Source of the DNA: a virus
Length of the DNA stretch: 48,173 bases
IMG/VR virus record: IMGVR_UViG_3300021437_000029
Coordinates: 1 to 48,173 of that record
Direction: 5' to 3' (one strand)
The notes under the pieces were generated by a model. It saw nothing but the letters and a program-made list of their open reading frames with translations. It did no database searches and had not been told where the DNA came from. The position numbers were made by a program, and so were the translations under genes. Of the stretch, positions 18,661 to 26,821 are shown piece after piece; the stretch's first letter is position 1, and each line of letters starts with the position of its first letter.

Positions 18661-19200
18661 TTACGACAAGAACAAGTCATGCTCACGTTGGCGGCGTGCC
18701 GTAAGGCCTTTGTCGACAACATGCTGGCCATTGACGGTGATTTTATTCCACAGCAGGAATTCGGAAGCAGCTTTACGCATATCACCAGCATTGAAGGCCG
18801 AGAGAAGATCGGAGTCCGCGAAGTCACCCTTCTTGCCATCATGACATCCAACGCCGATGTTGTAGCAGAGCGAAAGCAGTGCCGCACCTTGTGTAGCCGT
18901 AGGCGCATGCGTAAGCAATTTCAGGATGCTGTCAAGCATATGGCTCATCGTGGACATCAACCAGCCGGTTGCTTGTGGCTCCGTGCATACCGAGTCCGTT
19001 TGTTTTACCGCTTGGCCACCGACACCCGGCACCGAAGCCGGATAGAATGTCGTACCGTAGCCGATGGTCCATTTACCCGCCGGACACAGATATGGTTTGC
19101 TTCTGAAACTTTCAGCTTGCTTGAGCAACGGCAACGTGATACGAAGAATGTCGTTGTATAACGCAGAACCCACCGGAACATTTACCGTTTTGACAACCAT
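18661..19200 (-). CDS. Endolysin, GH24 lysozyme (muramidase)
   Basis: A 179-aa peptidoglycan-cleaving lysozyme. The T4/P22-type catalytic pattern is visible: Glu30, then Cys39 and Thr45 (AESFRSKPYLCPAGKWTIGYG), which is the E-C-T variant of the E-D-T triad found in P22- and R21-like enzymes. The family motifs LCYNIGVG and LTARRQREHDLF appear in the right order. There is no N-terminal signal or SAR anchor, so release should depend on the holin. It lies between a tail fiber gene and the holin. Confidence 0.93.
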   Translation of the reverse strand: MVVKTVNVPVGSALYNDILRITLPLLKQAESFRSKPYLCPAGKWTIGYGTTFYPASVPGVGGQAVKQTDSVCTEPQATGWLMSTMSHMLDSILKLLTHAPTATQGAALLSLCYNIGVGCHDGKKGDFADSDLLSAFNAGDMRKAASEFLLWNKITVNGQHVVDKGLTARRQREHDLFLS

Positions 19201-19215
19201 TATATGGCTCCCATG

Positions 19216-21099
19216 CTAAGGTGTTGTTTGAGTTGTTGGTGTAGCACTTGTTCCAGCTGAAGTTAACGCAGCAACCGCGGCTTTAAGGTCAGAAATATCT
19301 TGTGCCATTGCGGCAATTTTGGTGTTGGCTGTGGCTAGTTCAGCATCAAGATCGGCAATCAAAGCGCCAGCACCGGCCACCAAAAATAACTGCAATTCCC
19401 CCGAATACCGTAAACCCTTGGCATATGTAGGCGAACCGTCGTCTTGCAATTGCGGTTCTGGTGAAGCGGCAGCCGGAATTCCTTCTTCCTCAGTCTCTGA
19501 TTGAAAAACAGGTGCTGCGCAGAAAATACCAAGGCGCTCAGGATCGACACCATTATCCATACAGGTTTGTTGCAACCACTCATAAATGGCACCTACATGC
19601 CAACGGGCGCGGTCTGCACCTTTCTCATTCACAGAGTCCACGAGTTGGTAGACTTTCGGGGCTTGCTTTACGGCTACTTTTGCAGCCGCTAATTCTTGCG
19701 AAGTCAAGTCACGAATATTGGTTTTCTTCGTGAGTTCCGAAGTAACCGCAAATGCTGTGACTGTATAGCCACCTGCTACTGGCTGTGAGGCCGTACCAAT
19801 ATGCTGAGCACCCGGAGCACCAGGCAGAAAGTCGCCATTGGTGCCAGAGATGGTCCATCGAACATCATATGTGTTCCCTGCTGGTGCTCCGGTACGTAAA
19901 TAAATCGTTCCTGAAACGCCAGAATTGACATAGAGACTAGCATCACCGGGCTTGCCACCAACAATACTAATGCCATGTCCTTCCGTTGCCGTACCATTCA
20001 GGGTAATGGTATTGTAATCCAAACCATCATTAACCGTCAGAACCATAGGAACCGCAGTAGTTTTCGGTTGAACTATTGCCTGGACAAGCGAGGCAGTTCC
20101 GTTATAGTCGATATTGAAACACTTAAACCAAGAGCTGTCAGTGGTTGATCCGGCAGGAGCTCGATAGATACTAAATGAATCAGAATAGGGACCCATCGAT
20201 AAGGCCCAAAAGGCTCGAGCCGCATCATCAGGCGTAATTGTGCCCAAAGGCGCCGGAACACAGTTTGCCCGTAACTGCATGTCATAATTTCCAGTTGCCT
20301 GACCACCGGGAGTCAAAATACGCCACCGTATTGCGCTAGCCGGATAGCCGAATGAGGCCGTTTCTGTAAACGATTGTGGTTGAGTCCACGCCTGAGGCAA
20401 ACTAGTGGAAGCTAACGTTCCAGAATTAGGCATGATCACATTGGCAGTAGTTCCTGCGGTTGCTGTATTGAGTTGCAAATTGCTCGGACCTGCCAATGTC
20501 AAATCATGGGCTAGCGATAGATGACCTGCAGCAAATACCATTGCAGTACCTGCAATAGTTCCGCCCAAGGAAACAGTAGTTCCAGCAATAGAAATACTCG
20601 AATTCGTTAAGAAAGAATTGTCGATCGGGGAACCTTGCCATACACCAGACGTAATGGTCCCAATTCCAGTGATATTCGGATAGTTGCCAGTAATCTGCGC
20701 ACTAGCTACTGTGCCCGTGAGATATTGCGCATCAGTTCCGGTAGCAAAGTACCCAAGTGCACCGCTAGAGCCACCATTGCTTCCGTCATTCCAACCAGAA
20801 CCAGCCACGTAGGCTATTGATTTGTCTGGCTCAACCAAACAACCGAAGCTTTTTCCGGAAGTTATATCCGTCCCATAGTACAGATGTACGAGCACATCGT
20901 CCTCACCATTATTAGTGAAGACGATTTCGTCAATCTCAATGGAATGACCGGCCTGCGGTGCTTCGATCAGAAGCCTCGAAGTTCCCGTAGTTGGCTTGTT
21001 CACGACCTGCGTGCCTTGCGTGGCTACATCCCTATAAGAGATGACCACGTCCAAAGACGCAGAAACTTCCATGTACAATCCGGTATTAGTCAGCCTCAT
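19216..21099 (-). CDS. Tail fiber or spike with C-terminal S74 intramolecular chaperone
   Basis: A 627-aa trimeric-fiber-type protein. The N-terminal part is strand rich with fiber-like repeats (ITGNYPNITGIGTITSGVWQ). From Ser454 a Peptidase_S74 chaperone module follows: SELTKKTNIRDLTSQE, then RARWHVGAIYEWLQ. In this family the chaperone cuts itself off immediately before the serine after helping the trimer fold. The last 35 residues form a helical Ala/Thr-rich tail (ANTKIAAMAQDISDLKAAVAAL), suited to trimerisation. The ATG overlaps the preceding gene's stop by four bases (ATGA). Confidence 0.88.
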   Translation of the reverse strand: MRLTNTGLYMEVSASLDVVISYRDVATQGTQVVNKPTTGTSRLLIEAPQAGHSIEIDEIVFTNNGEDDVLVHLYYGTDITSGKSFGCLVEPDKSIAYVAGSGWNDGSNGGSSGALGYFATGTDAQYLTGTVASAQITGNYPNITGIGTITSGVWQGSPIDNSFLTNSSISIAGTTVSLGGTIAGTAMVFAAGHLSLAHDLTLAGPSNLQLNTATAGTTANVIMPNSGTLASTSLPQAWTQPQSFTETASFGYPASAIRWRILTPGGQATGNYDMQLRANCVPAPLGTITPDDAARAFWALSMGPYSDSFSIYRAPAGSTTDSSWFKCFNIDYNGTASLVQAIVQPKTTAVPMVLTVNDGLDYNTITLNGTATEGHGISIVGGKPGDASLYVNSGVSGTIYLRTGAPAGNTYDVRWTISGTNGDFLPGAPGAQHIGTASQPVAGGYTVTAFAVTSELTKKTNIRDLTSQELAAAKVAVKQAPKVYQLVDSVNEKGADRARWHVGAIYEWLQQTCMDNGVDPERLGIFCAAPVFQSETEEEGIPAAASPEPQLQDDGSPTYAKGLRYSGELQLFLVAGAGALIADLDAELATANTKIAAMAQDISDLKAAVAALTSAGTSATPTTQTTP

Positions 21100-21860
21100 A
21101 GGTCGAGTGCCTCATAGTCAGAGCCATTCTTCAATGACGTGAGTGCTTTCTGGTATTGCGAGTAATACGGAGCCGATTTGGCTGTATCACCGCGTGCAGT
21201 ATACTCCATAGACATGATGCCAGAGATAAGGAAAGTGGGCCAATTGATTACGACCCAATTCGCGGAAACTGTTCGTGCCAATTCCATGGCAGCCGCATCT
21301 GCAAGTTCCGGTCCATAGTTAGTACCATCCGCCTGCAGATACATCCACGTCTGCGTATCCGTATCGTAATAGGCCGGGCGAGCTACCTGACCGGCCTGAA
21401 CAAAATCTTGTGCTTTTAGTACTGACAATACTGAAGGTTTCGGGAAATAGGCCAAAGGTTGGCGCCACCGATAATATGCGATGTTTATCGTTTCGCCGAT
21501 ACCAATTCCGCCGAAAACCAGACTGTCATCTACTGCATAGTAGATGTGGCGCTTACCGGTCTGAACTCTTCCCGGCGGCGCAAAACTTGGGGTAATATCC
21601 TGCTCTTTGTATTTGACTGCAGACATTACTCGGAAGAATGGAGGAAGTGCCCACACCATTGGAGTCATGGTGACGGGCACCTGCACTTCCACCAAATCGC
21701 GAAAATTCGCAGAATAAATCTGCGCATCGCGAATGCAATTGTTACCATAAGCCACAAATTTTGCCGCTTTACCAACACCGCCTGTGAGCACAAGGACGGT
21801 ATCGATTAGACCACTGAACGATAGTTCATTAGGCCCAGTGATAAATGGATTGACCGTCAT
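21096..21860 (-). CDS. Tail tubular protein A-like adaptor
   Basis: A 254-aa protein in the adaptor position, between head genes and the first fiber gene. It combines a strand segment (RHIYYAVDDSLVFGGIGIGETINIAYYRW) with a helical C-terminal half (ELADAAAMELARTVSANWVV, YYSQYQKALTSLK). That layout is typical of podovirus adaptors that connect portal and nozzle (T7 gp11 role). The call depends on position and fold impression, not on a clear sequence motif. Confidence 0.6.
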   Translation of the reverse strand: MTVNPFITGPNELSFSGLIDTVLVLTGGVGKAAKFVAYGNNCIRDAQIYSANFRDLVEVQVPVTMTPMVWALPPFFRVMSAVKYKEQDITPSFAPPGRVQTGKRHIYYAVDDSLVFGGIGIGETINIAYYRWRQPLAYFPKPSVLSVLKAQDFVQAGQVARPAYYDTDTQTWMYLQADGTNYGPELADAAAMELARTVSANWVVINWPTFLISGIMSMEYTARGDTAKSAPYYSQYQKALTSLKNGSDYEALDL

Positions 21861-21869
21861 TGTGATACC

Positions 21870-22361
21870 TCATTTAACGGAATGCGTGACTTCCTTCGGA
21901 TCGACTTTCGTCAAGCCAGGGATGGTAGGAACCGGTGTGGTAGGAGCAGCTGGTTGCTGAACGAACTCCGGAGGAATACCGAATGCCAGAGCCTGTTCAA
22001 TATCGCCCTCCGTGGCGGTCATCGAACCAAGCAACTGCTCAGGCAACTTCGTACCCACATTACGAGCGGGCGGAGCAGCACCACGACACACAGAACATGC
22101 AATGATTGGAGTGTTCTTGACCGCTTTGTCCATTTCATCCATCTGTTTGTCGGTCAGATGAAAGACGTAATTTTCCGAAGTCACATTACCAGAGGGCAAC
22201 GCGATGGTCAACTCTTTGTGACACGGACTGACATAAATCAAATCAGGACCTGCGGGCGCCGCAACAGGCGCTTCGGACTTATCCGTATCTTCCTTTTTCG
22301 GAGTCGCGCCAGCCTCCCGAGCTTTCAGCGAACCCTTAAGGGTATACGTGCTTTCCGTCAT
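21870..22361 (-). CDS. Head-region protein of unknown function, 163 aa
   Basis: The gene lies between the major capsid and the adaptor. Low-complexity ends (Lys/Glu/Ala rich at the start, Pro/Thr/Val rich at the end) surround a small central domain containing YVSPCHKELTIALPSGNV and ACSVC. It has a GGAGG ribosome site. A capsid decoration or head-completion role fits the position. No family is recognised. Confidence 0.6.
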   Translation of the reverse strand: MTESTYTLKGSLKAREAGATPKKEDTDKSEAPVAAPAGPDLIYVSPCHKELTIALPSGNVTSENYVFHLTDKQMDEMDKAVKNTPIIACSVCRGAAPPARNVGTKLPEQLLGSMTATEGDIEQALAFGIPPEFVQQPAAPTTPVPTIPGLTKVDPKEVTHSVK

Positions 22362-22380
22362 CTATACCTCCATGTGAATA

Positions 22381-22402
22381 GGAGGAGGCATAAACCTCCT
22401 CC
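22381..22402 (-). terminator. Hairpin just after the major capsid gene
   Basis: An 8-bp GC-rich stem (GGAGGAGG 22381-22388 with CCTCCTCC 22395-22402) and a 6-nt loop sit between the capsid gene and its downstream neighbour. No T-run follows, so it could be a leaky terminator or an mRNA-stabilising end that keeps capsid mRNA abundant. Confidence 0.4.
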
Positions 22403-22421
22403 CAACTCACCCATTGTGGCC

Positions 22422-23585
22422 TTAGCCAGCCAAGTTGATGTTCCGCAGCGCACCGGCAGTCTTCGGGCACCGGAACTCCGTGGTCATTTCCGTGGTGAAA
22501 CCGCCAGCTTTCGCATCGCGACCCGTCTCACCGACGGTGTATTCCTTCGTACGGCGCAAGTAGCAGACCGTCATGGCGCCCGGATGCAGAATGCGCAAGT
22601 CTTTCGACCACGTCGGATTTGCATTGAACATCGGGTGGGTCATGAGCGAAATCTGTCCGTACGGAGAAATCCACTGGAACACCTTCATGCCGAACGTGGT
22701 AGCGCCCGGCACGATGTTCATCGTGGTATTAGACTTGGCAATGGCATTCAGAACGCCGACGGCCGTGTTGCCGCAGAAAGCAAGACGTTCCTGCGGCTTT
22801 CCCTGGATCTGGTGCAAAAACACCGAAGACAGGAATGCATCGATCGAAGCATACGTGGATGCCGTACCGGTAGCGATATTGGTGATGTTCTGCGTGTTGT
22901 AATAGTCAACACCACCCATGGTCGCGATACGTTTGCCGCCCTGCGAAGCCACCCACCGACGACCGAACCAGAGAGTACGTTCGATGTCTTCCGCATGGGT
23001 GAAAGCAGCCTGCGCACGCGAGTTGGCCACCTTGTCGCCGGTCTTGTACGTGATGACGCTGGTCGTATTCGAAACATCCCATGCCGTACGGAAAATCTGC
23101 GTGACGTTCCAGTACGGAATGCCCTGCTCATACACGGCGGTCGGGGCTTCCGAAGCTTCCGAGAAAGCCGTGCCGATGCGCTGGATGTAGTCACCAGTGG
23201 CAATGGCCGCCGCCGAGGCACCAGTATCCTGGAAACCACGAACGACGGTCAAGGTGTTGCCAGAAACATCGGTAACGAAAATGCGTTCGCAGGTCTTCTC
23301 AACCAGATAGAACTGGCCGGGAACAACCGACGAACCATCCGTCAACGAAAGAGCCGTGGCAGCACCATTAGCCTGGGTAGCCGCAGCCGCGAGGCGCCCC
23401 GTAGAATGTTCTTCGTCGAACCACATGGTAGACCATGTGCCCGCCAAATCACGTGCCTGCATGCCCGAAGACAGGGCAAGCAAAGGAGCGGTGCCACCAG
23501 TAGTAGTCCGGAGTACCGCGGAAGCGAAATCGGGGCTGGTTTCGCCCTGAATGCCGCTATCCGAAAGAAAGACGCCTCTGATCAT
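22422..23585 (-). CDS. Major capsid protein (DUF5309-like)
   Basis: A 387-aa capsid subunit of probable HK97 fold. It resembles the DUF5309 (SU10-like) group: an N-terminal region with WSTMWFDEEHSTGRL, a strand-rich segment (FYLVEKTCERIFVTDVSGNTLTVVRG), YWNVTQIFRTAWDVSNT, then DIERTLWFGRR and IATMGGVDYYN. The end has MTTEFRCPKTAGALRNIN. Codon use is markedly biased to GC-ending codons, as expected for the most abundant virion protein. It follows the scaffold gene and is followed by a hairpin. It has an AAGGAA ribosome site. Confidence 0.85.
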   Translation of the reverse strand: MIRGVFLSDSGIQGETSPDFASAVLRTTTGGTAPLLALSSGMQARDLAGTWSTMWFDEEHSTGRLAAAATQANGAATALSLTDGSSVVPGQFYLVEKTCERIFVTDVSGNTLTVVRGFQDTGASAAAIATGDYIQRIGTAFSEASEAPTAVYEQGIPYWNVTQIFRTAWDVSNTTSVITYKTGDKVANSRAQAAFTHAEDIERTLWFGRRWVASQGGKRIATMGGVDYYNTQNITNIATGTASTYASIDAFLSSVFLHQIQGKPQERLAFCGNTAVGVLNAIAKSNTTMNIVPGATTFGMKVFQWISPYGQISLMTHPMFNANPTWSKDLRILHPGAMTVCYLRRTKEYTVGETGRDAKAGGFTTEMTTEFRCPKTAGALRNINLAG

Positions 23586-23606
23586 TTTAGTTCCTTTCCA
23601 TTAGCG

Positions 23607-24464
23607 TTAGGCACCACCGCCGAGAACGCTCATCCAATCAATCTGATCCGTGCTGGGTTGCGGACTTCCCGAATACGAACCGTTGAAGCTTGCATTCGCC
23701 GGCTGTTGCTGTTGCTGCGTAGCCTGACTCATGGCGGCGAAATAAGCACGAGTCATGCCAATTGCTGTCGGAACATCCACCCCAGTGTCGAGAGCCTTTT
23801 TCATAACGGTCTCGGCTACCGGAGCGAAAGCCGGATTTGCCGTAAAGGGCAGTGCTTGCTGCATCTGCTGCCTTGCGGCATTCCCCTCCACGAAAGTCTT
23901 GGTCTGCTGCCCGGAAGCCTGTAAGGCCTTCGAAACCGCATCCTTCACAAGTGCCCCCGATGCTTTGATGGCCGCCGTGAATGCACGTTGCTGCGCATCA
24001 TTGACAATCCGTTCGAGTGAACCGTAGTTGCCCTGCTGCAATTCCTGACGTTGCGTGTCATTCAAAGAAACGGGGGTGAGCCCCAGTTGCTGCATGACAT
24101 ATTGCTGCTGCTGTTCTACGGTTGCCACCGGTGCCGCCGCGGGGGCTGCTGCCGGGTTAGCTGGAGGGACTCCCGGTTGGGCATTCGACTGCACCGGTGG
24201 CTTCCACATACTTGCAAAAAAATCATTGAGATTACTTTTGTTATCCGCAGAAGCGGCAGCCGGTGCAGCATTCGGATTGGTGACCGTCTGCGGCTGGTTC
24301 GTACTGGCAGCCGATTGGGCCAAAAAGCCAGCACCCTGCGTGGGGGCAGCCGCGCCCGTCGAAGTCGCACCCTGTGGGGCAGCCCCAGCATTCGTCGGAA
24401 CAACCGAAGTATTTTCGATTGCCGGAAAGTCTGCCCCCGGCATGGCATTACCTACGAAGCTCAT
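23607..24464 (-). CDS. Scaffolding protein
   Basis: A 285-aa hydrophilic protein immediately before the capsid gene. The N-terminal 90 residues are Ala/Pro/Thr rich and disordered. The middle is helical and Gln/Ala rich (VATVEQQQQYVMQQLGLTP, NAARQQMQQAL). A short C-terminal part (STDQIDWMSVLGGGA) may be the capsid-binding tail. The composition and position are typical of assembly scaffolds. Its ATG follows directly on the stop of the 93-aa gene. Confidence 0.75.
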   Translation of the reverse strand: MSFVGNAMPGADFPAIENTSVVPTNAGAAPQGATSTGAAAPTQGAGFLAQSAASTNQPQTVTNPNAAPAAASADNKSNLNDFFASMWKPPVQSNAQPGVPPANPAAAPAAAPVATVEQQQQYVMQQLGLTPVSLNDTQRQELQQGNYGSLERIVNDAQQRAFTAAIKASGALVKDAVSKALQASGQQTKTFVEGNAARQQMQQALPFTANPAFAPVAETVMKKALDTGVDVPTAIGMTRAYFAAMSQATQQQQQPANASFNGSYSGSPQPSTDQIDWMSVLGGGA

Positions 24465-24746
24465 TTATTTCTCCATGTTGATGATAGAAGGAAGTAATTG
24501 CAGTTCTGCGGCCAACGTATACCACAAGTTCGCGATATCCGATGCCCTTCTTGCAGTCTTGTGCTCGTCAGACAGAAGCGAGTTATAAGCCTCCTGCCGA
24601 TAAGCGTCACCCTGTGCCTTGCAGAATTTTTGGAATGCTGCAGAAGTACAGAGTTGTTTCACCTCTGCAAGCTCCAGCTCGCTAAAGGCAGTTTCGAGAA
24701 AATCCGTAGACTCACTCGAAATCATTGATGTATATTTTTGCCCCAT
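24465..24746 (-). CDS. Small helical protein between portal and scaffold, 93 aa
   Basis: A mostly helical soluble protein (LETAFSELELAEVKQL, DAYRQEAYNSLLSDEHKTARRASDIANLWYTLAAEL). Podoviruses often carry a small gene here, sometimes a scaffold or portal assembly helper. No family is recognised. Its stop touches the start of the scaffold gene, indicating coupling. Confidence 0.65.
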   Translation of the reverse strand: MGQKYTSMISSESTDFLETAFSELELAEVKQLCTSAAFQKFCKAQGDAYRQEAYNSLLSDEHKTARRASDIANLWYTLAAELQLLPSIINMEK

Positions 24747-24755
24747 GTCAATCCT

Positions 24756-26819
24756 CTAGAAAGTTGAAGCCGGTGCCATTGCGGGTGCGATACCGGGTGC
24801 TTGTGGATTTTGCGGCATCCCCGAAGGAACTGTCGGTTGCGGAGCCGCTGGAGCATTCGCCGGAGATACACCCGACCCCTGCCCCTGCCCTTGACTTGCC
24901 GCAGCATTTTGTGCAGCCATCAATTGCTGTTGCTGTTGCTGCGAAAGCTCGAACTGAGCCAAATTCGTATCGTCGCCGGAAAGTGTGGACACATAATCCA
25001 GCAGTCGAACGATATCAATGCGCTGCACGGCCTGCGGATTTTGGCTGATATAGTTGAGCAATTCCTTGTAGGTTTCGATTAACATCAGCCTATCGATGCC
25101 GCGAATGCCCGTGCCAACCGTATACTCAACATCCTGCCCGATGAGTGAGGATGTCATTACGGTCGTAGGAGCTTTCGTAGTTTCGTCAATATAGGAAAGT
25201 TGCGGCAAATTGACGATTACGTTGTTGGCCATCATCATGACCATAGGACCCAGGCCCTGATCGTAGATGAGTTTTACCGAAACTAAATTGCGCTTATTCA
25301 GGCCTTGAGCCACCGCCGCAGCTTGGTACCGAGTGGCCCGCTCGAGTGTTGCCATTTGATTGTTGAAATCCGTTGGCGCTGCGCGTTGCATCAACTGAAG
25401 AATGGAACCCACTTGGTTCATGTAATCGCCAGTTTGCGGCACGTCCACAATTTGTTTGAAACCAGAGTCCACGCTAGGTGAATTCGTCGAAGTGCGCACG
25501 GCAATCTTGGCCGCAATCAAATCGCCCTTCGGCAACGAGCCGAATGGAATACGGGTGGGATCGTAGAGTGTGATGCCACCCAGGGCCTTTCGGACACCTG
25601 CTTGATGTGAATTCAGGGCGAACGAGGCGAACTGCGATAAGGGCAGCAACTTCTCCGACAGTGCCGGCAACCTGCGTTTCATTACATCCGGATTGGGAAC
25701 AGAACACACGACCGGTAACATACCATGGGCATCCTGCAATTGCACTGCATTAGCCAAATACATGCCGTTGACGATATCAAACCGCCATAACTGCATGCTG
25801 CCGGGTATGGAGCCAGTCGGCGCCAAGGAACCGAATTCCTTCGGGTCAATCCATCCAACATAATGGATGACTTCGAGCGCAGGGATTGAGTCACCCACGC
25901 TTGACTCAGCACCAGCCGACAGAACGGAAATCCAATCGTCAGCCGTATTCTTTTCCGTTTCGGATGTGTGCGGCGGTTCCTTGTAGAATTCGCACGTATA
26001 GCGTTTGTCCGCCCCCATACCCTCGACAAACCGGCTGGTCCAATACATCTTCTTCTGCTCTTCGGCCCGTTTCGCGCTGAAACCGGTAATAGTGTCCACC
26101 CAAGCGTAGAACTCGCCTTTGCGCGAAAGTTCCGTGGGTGTTACCGAAACATCGAAGAAGAAATTGTATGGGTCATGATGCTGCAGGATGTTGCCGCGCC
26201 AAGTCACACCGTAATCGGGCTGCACAACTCCACCGGCATTTGCTCTCAGGAGCCGTCCTTTGTGTTCTTCCCAGAAGACCGACATTGCAGCAAAGTTATA
26301 ACGCAAAGAAGAGCGTACAAATAGAAAAAGATTTTCATAATAGTTTCCACGAACAGCCGAATTGTTGAGGTGGGCGACGAGAGCATTGGCAGCATTCTGT
26401 GTAGCTGCAGGAGCAATAGCACTGAAAATGCCATTATCCGGTGCGATCATTGCAATGAACTGGGCTTCGGTATCCTCCAATTGATCCTGAGCGAAACCGA
26501 AGTTTCTGTCCACGGGCTTCACGGAAATACCAGCTTCAAGGTCCTGCAACCGCTGAAATTCCGAGTTGTCCTCATCAGGGCTAGTTCCTTTGCGAGGACG
26601 CGGCTGGCTGAACAACTGCCGATCAATACGGGCATAGCGATCGATCCGAGCATCGCGCATTTGCTTCGCCAACTTCATACGATCGATAACATGACACACC
26701 AACTTGTCGTGCATTTTGTCATCGTAGATGAAGGGCATTTCTGCGCGCAAAGTGGACGGCTTCTTATTATCCCCACCTTGCTGACTGAAATTCACAAAAT
26801 TCTTGGCCATCATTTTCAT
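24756..26819 (-). CDS. Portal protein (podovirus head-tail connector)
   Basis: The portal is a ring of subunits through which DNA is packaged and ejected. The 687-aa product lies between large terminase and scaffold and resembles podovirus head-tail connectors: an early helical part (RMKLAKQMRDARIDRYARID), the segment DPYNFFFDVSVTPTELSRKGEFYAW, and a long C-terminal helical region ending in Gln- and Pro-rich low complexity (QQQQQLMAAQNAAASQGQG). It is longer than T7 gp8 (536 aa), mainly in the tail. Three Met codons compete as start: the one at 26810 has the best distance to an AGGG ribosome site, so the true N-terminus may be three residues shorter. Confidence 0.85.
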   Translation of the reverse strand: MKMMAKNFVNFSQQGGDNKKPSTLRAEMPFIYDDKMHDKLVCHVIDRMKLAKQMRDARIDRYARIDRQLFSQPRPRKGTSPDEDNSEFQRLQDLEAGISVKPVDRNFGFAQDQLEDTEAQFIAMIAPDNGIFSAIAPAATQNAANALVAHLNNSAVRGNYYENLFLFVRSSLRYNFAAMSVFWEEHKGRLLRANAGGVVQPDYGVTWRGNILQHHDPYNFFFDVSVTPTELSRKGEFYAWVDTITGFSAKRAEEQKKMYWTSRFVEGMGADKRYTCEFYKEPPHTSETEKNTADDWISVLSAGAESSVGDSIPALEVIHYVGWIDPKEFGSLAPTGSIPGSMQLWRFDIVNGMYLANAVQLQDAHGMLPVVCSVPNPDVMKRRLPALSEKLLPLSQFASFALNSHQAGVRKALGGITLYDPTRIPFGSLPKGDLIAAKIAVRTSTNSPSVDSGFKQIVDVPQTGDYMNQVGSILQLMQRAAPTDFNNQMATLERATRYQAAAVAQGLNKRNLVSVKLIYDQGLGPMVMMMANNVIVNLPQLSYIDETTKAPTTVMTSSLIGQDVEYTVGTGIRGIDRLMLIETYKELLNYISQNPQAVQRIDIVRLLDYVSTLSGDDTNLAQFELSQQQQQQLMAAQNAAASQGQGQGSGVSPANAPAAPQPTVPSGMPQNPQAPGIAPAMAPASTF

Positions 26820-26821
26820 CC

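Noticed and set aside
21882-23924. A 680-codon open frame on the plus strand
   Set aside because: It is antisense to the scaffold, capsid and 163-aa genes, is rich in Arg and His as antisense frames are, and has no ribosome site.
23690-24960. Short glutamine-codon repeats in structural genes
   Set aside because: They reflect poly-Gln and Ala/Gln-rich coding stretches on the minus strand and not regulatory repeats.
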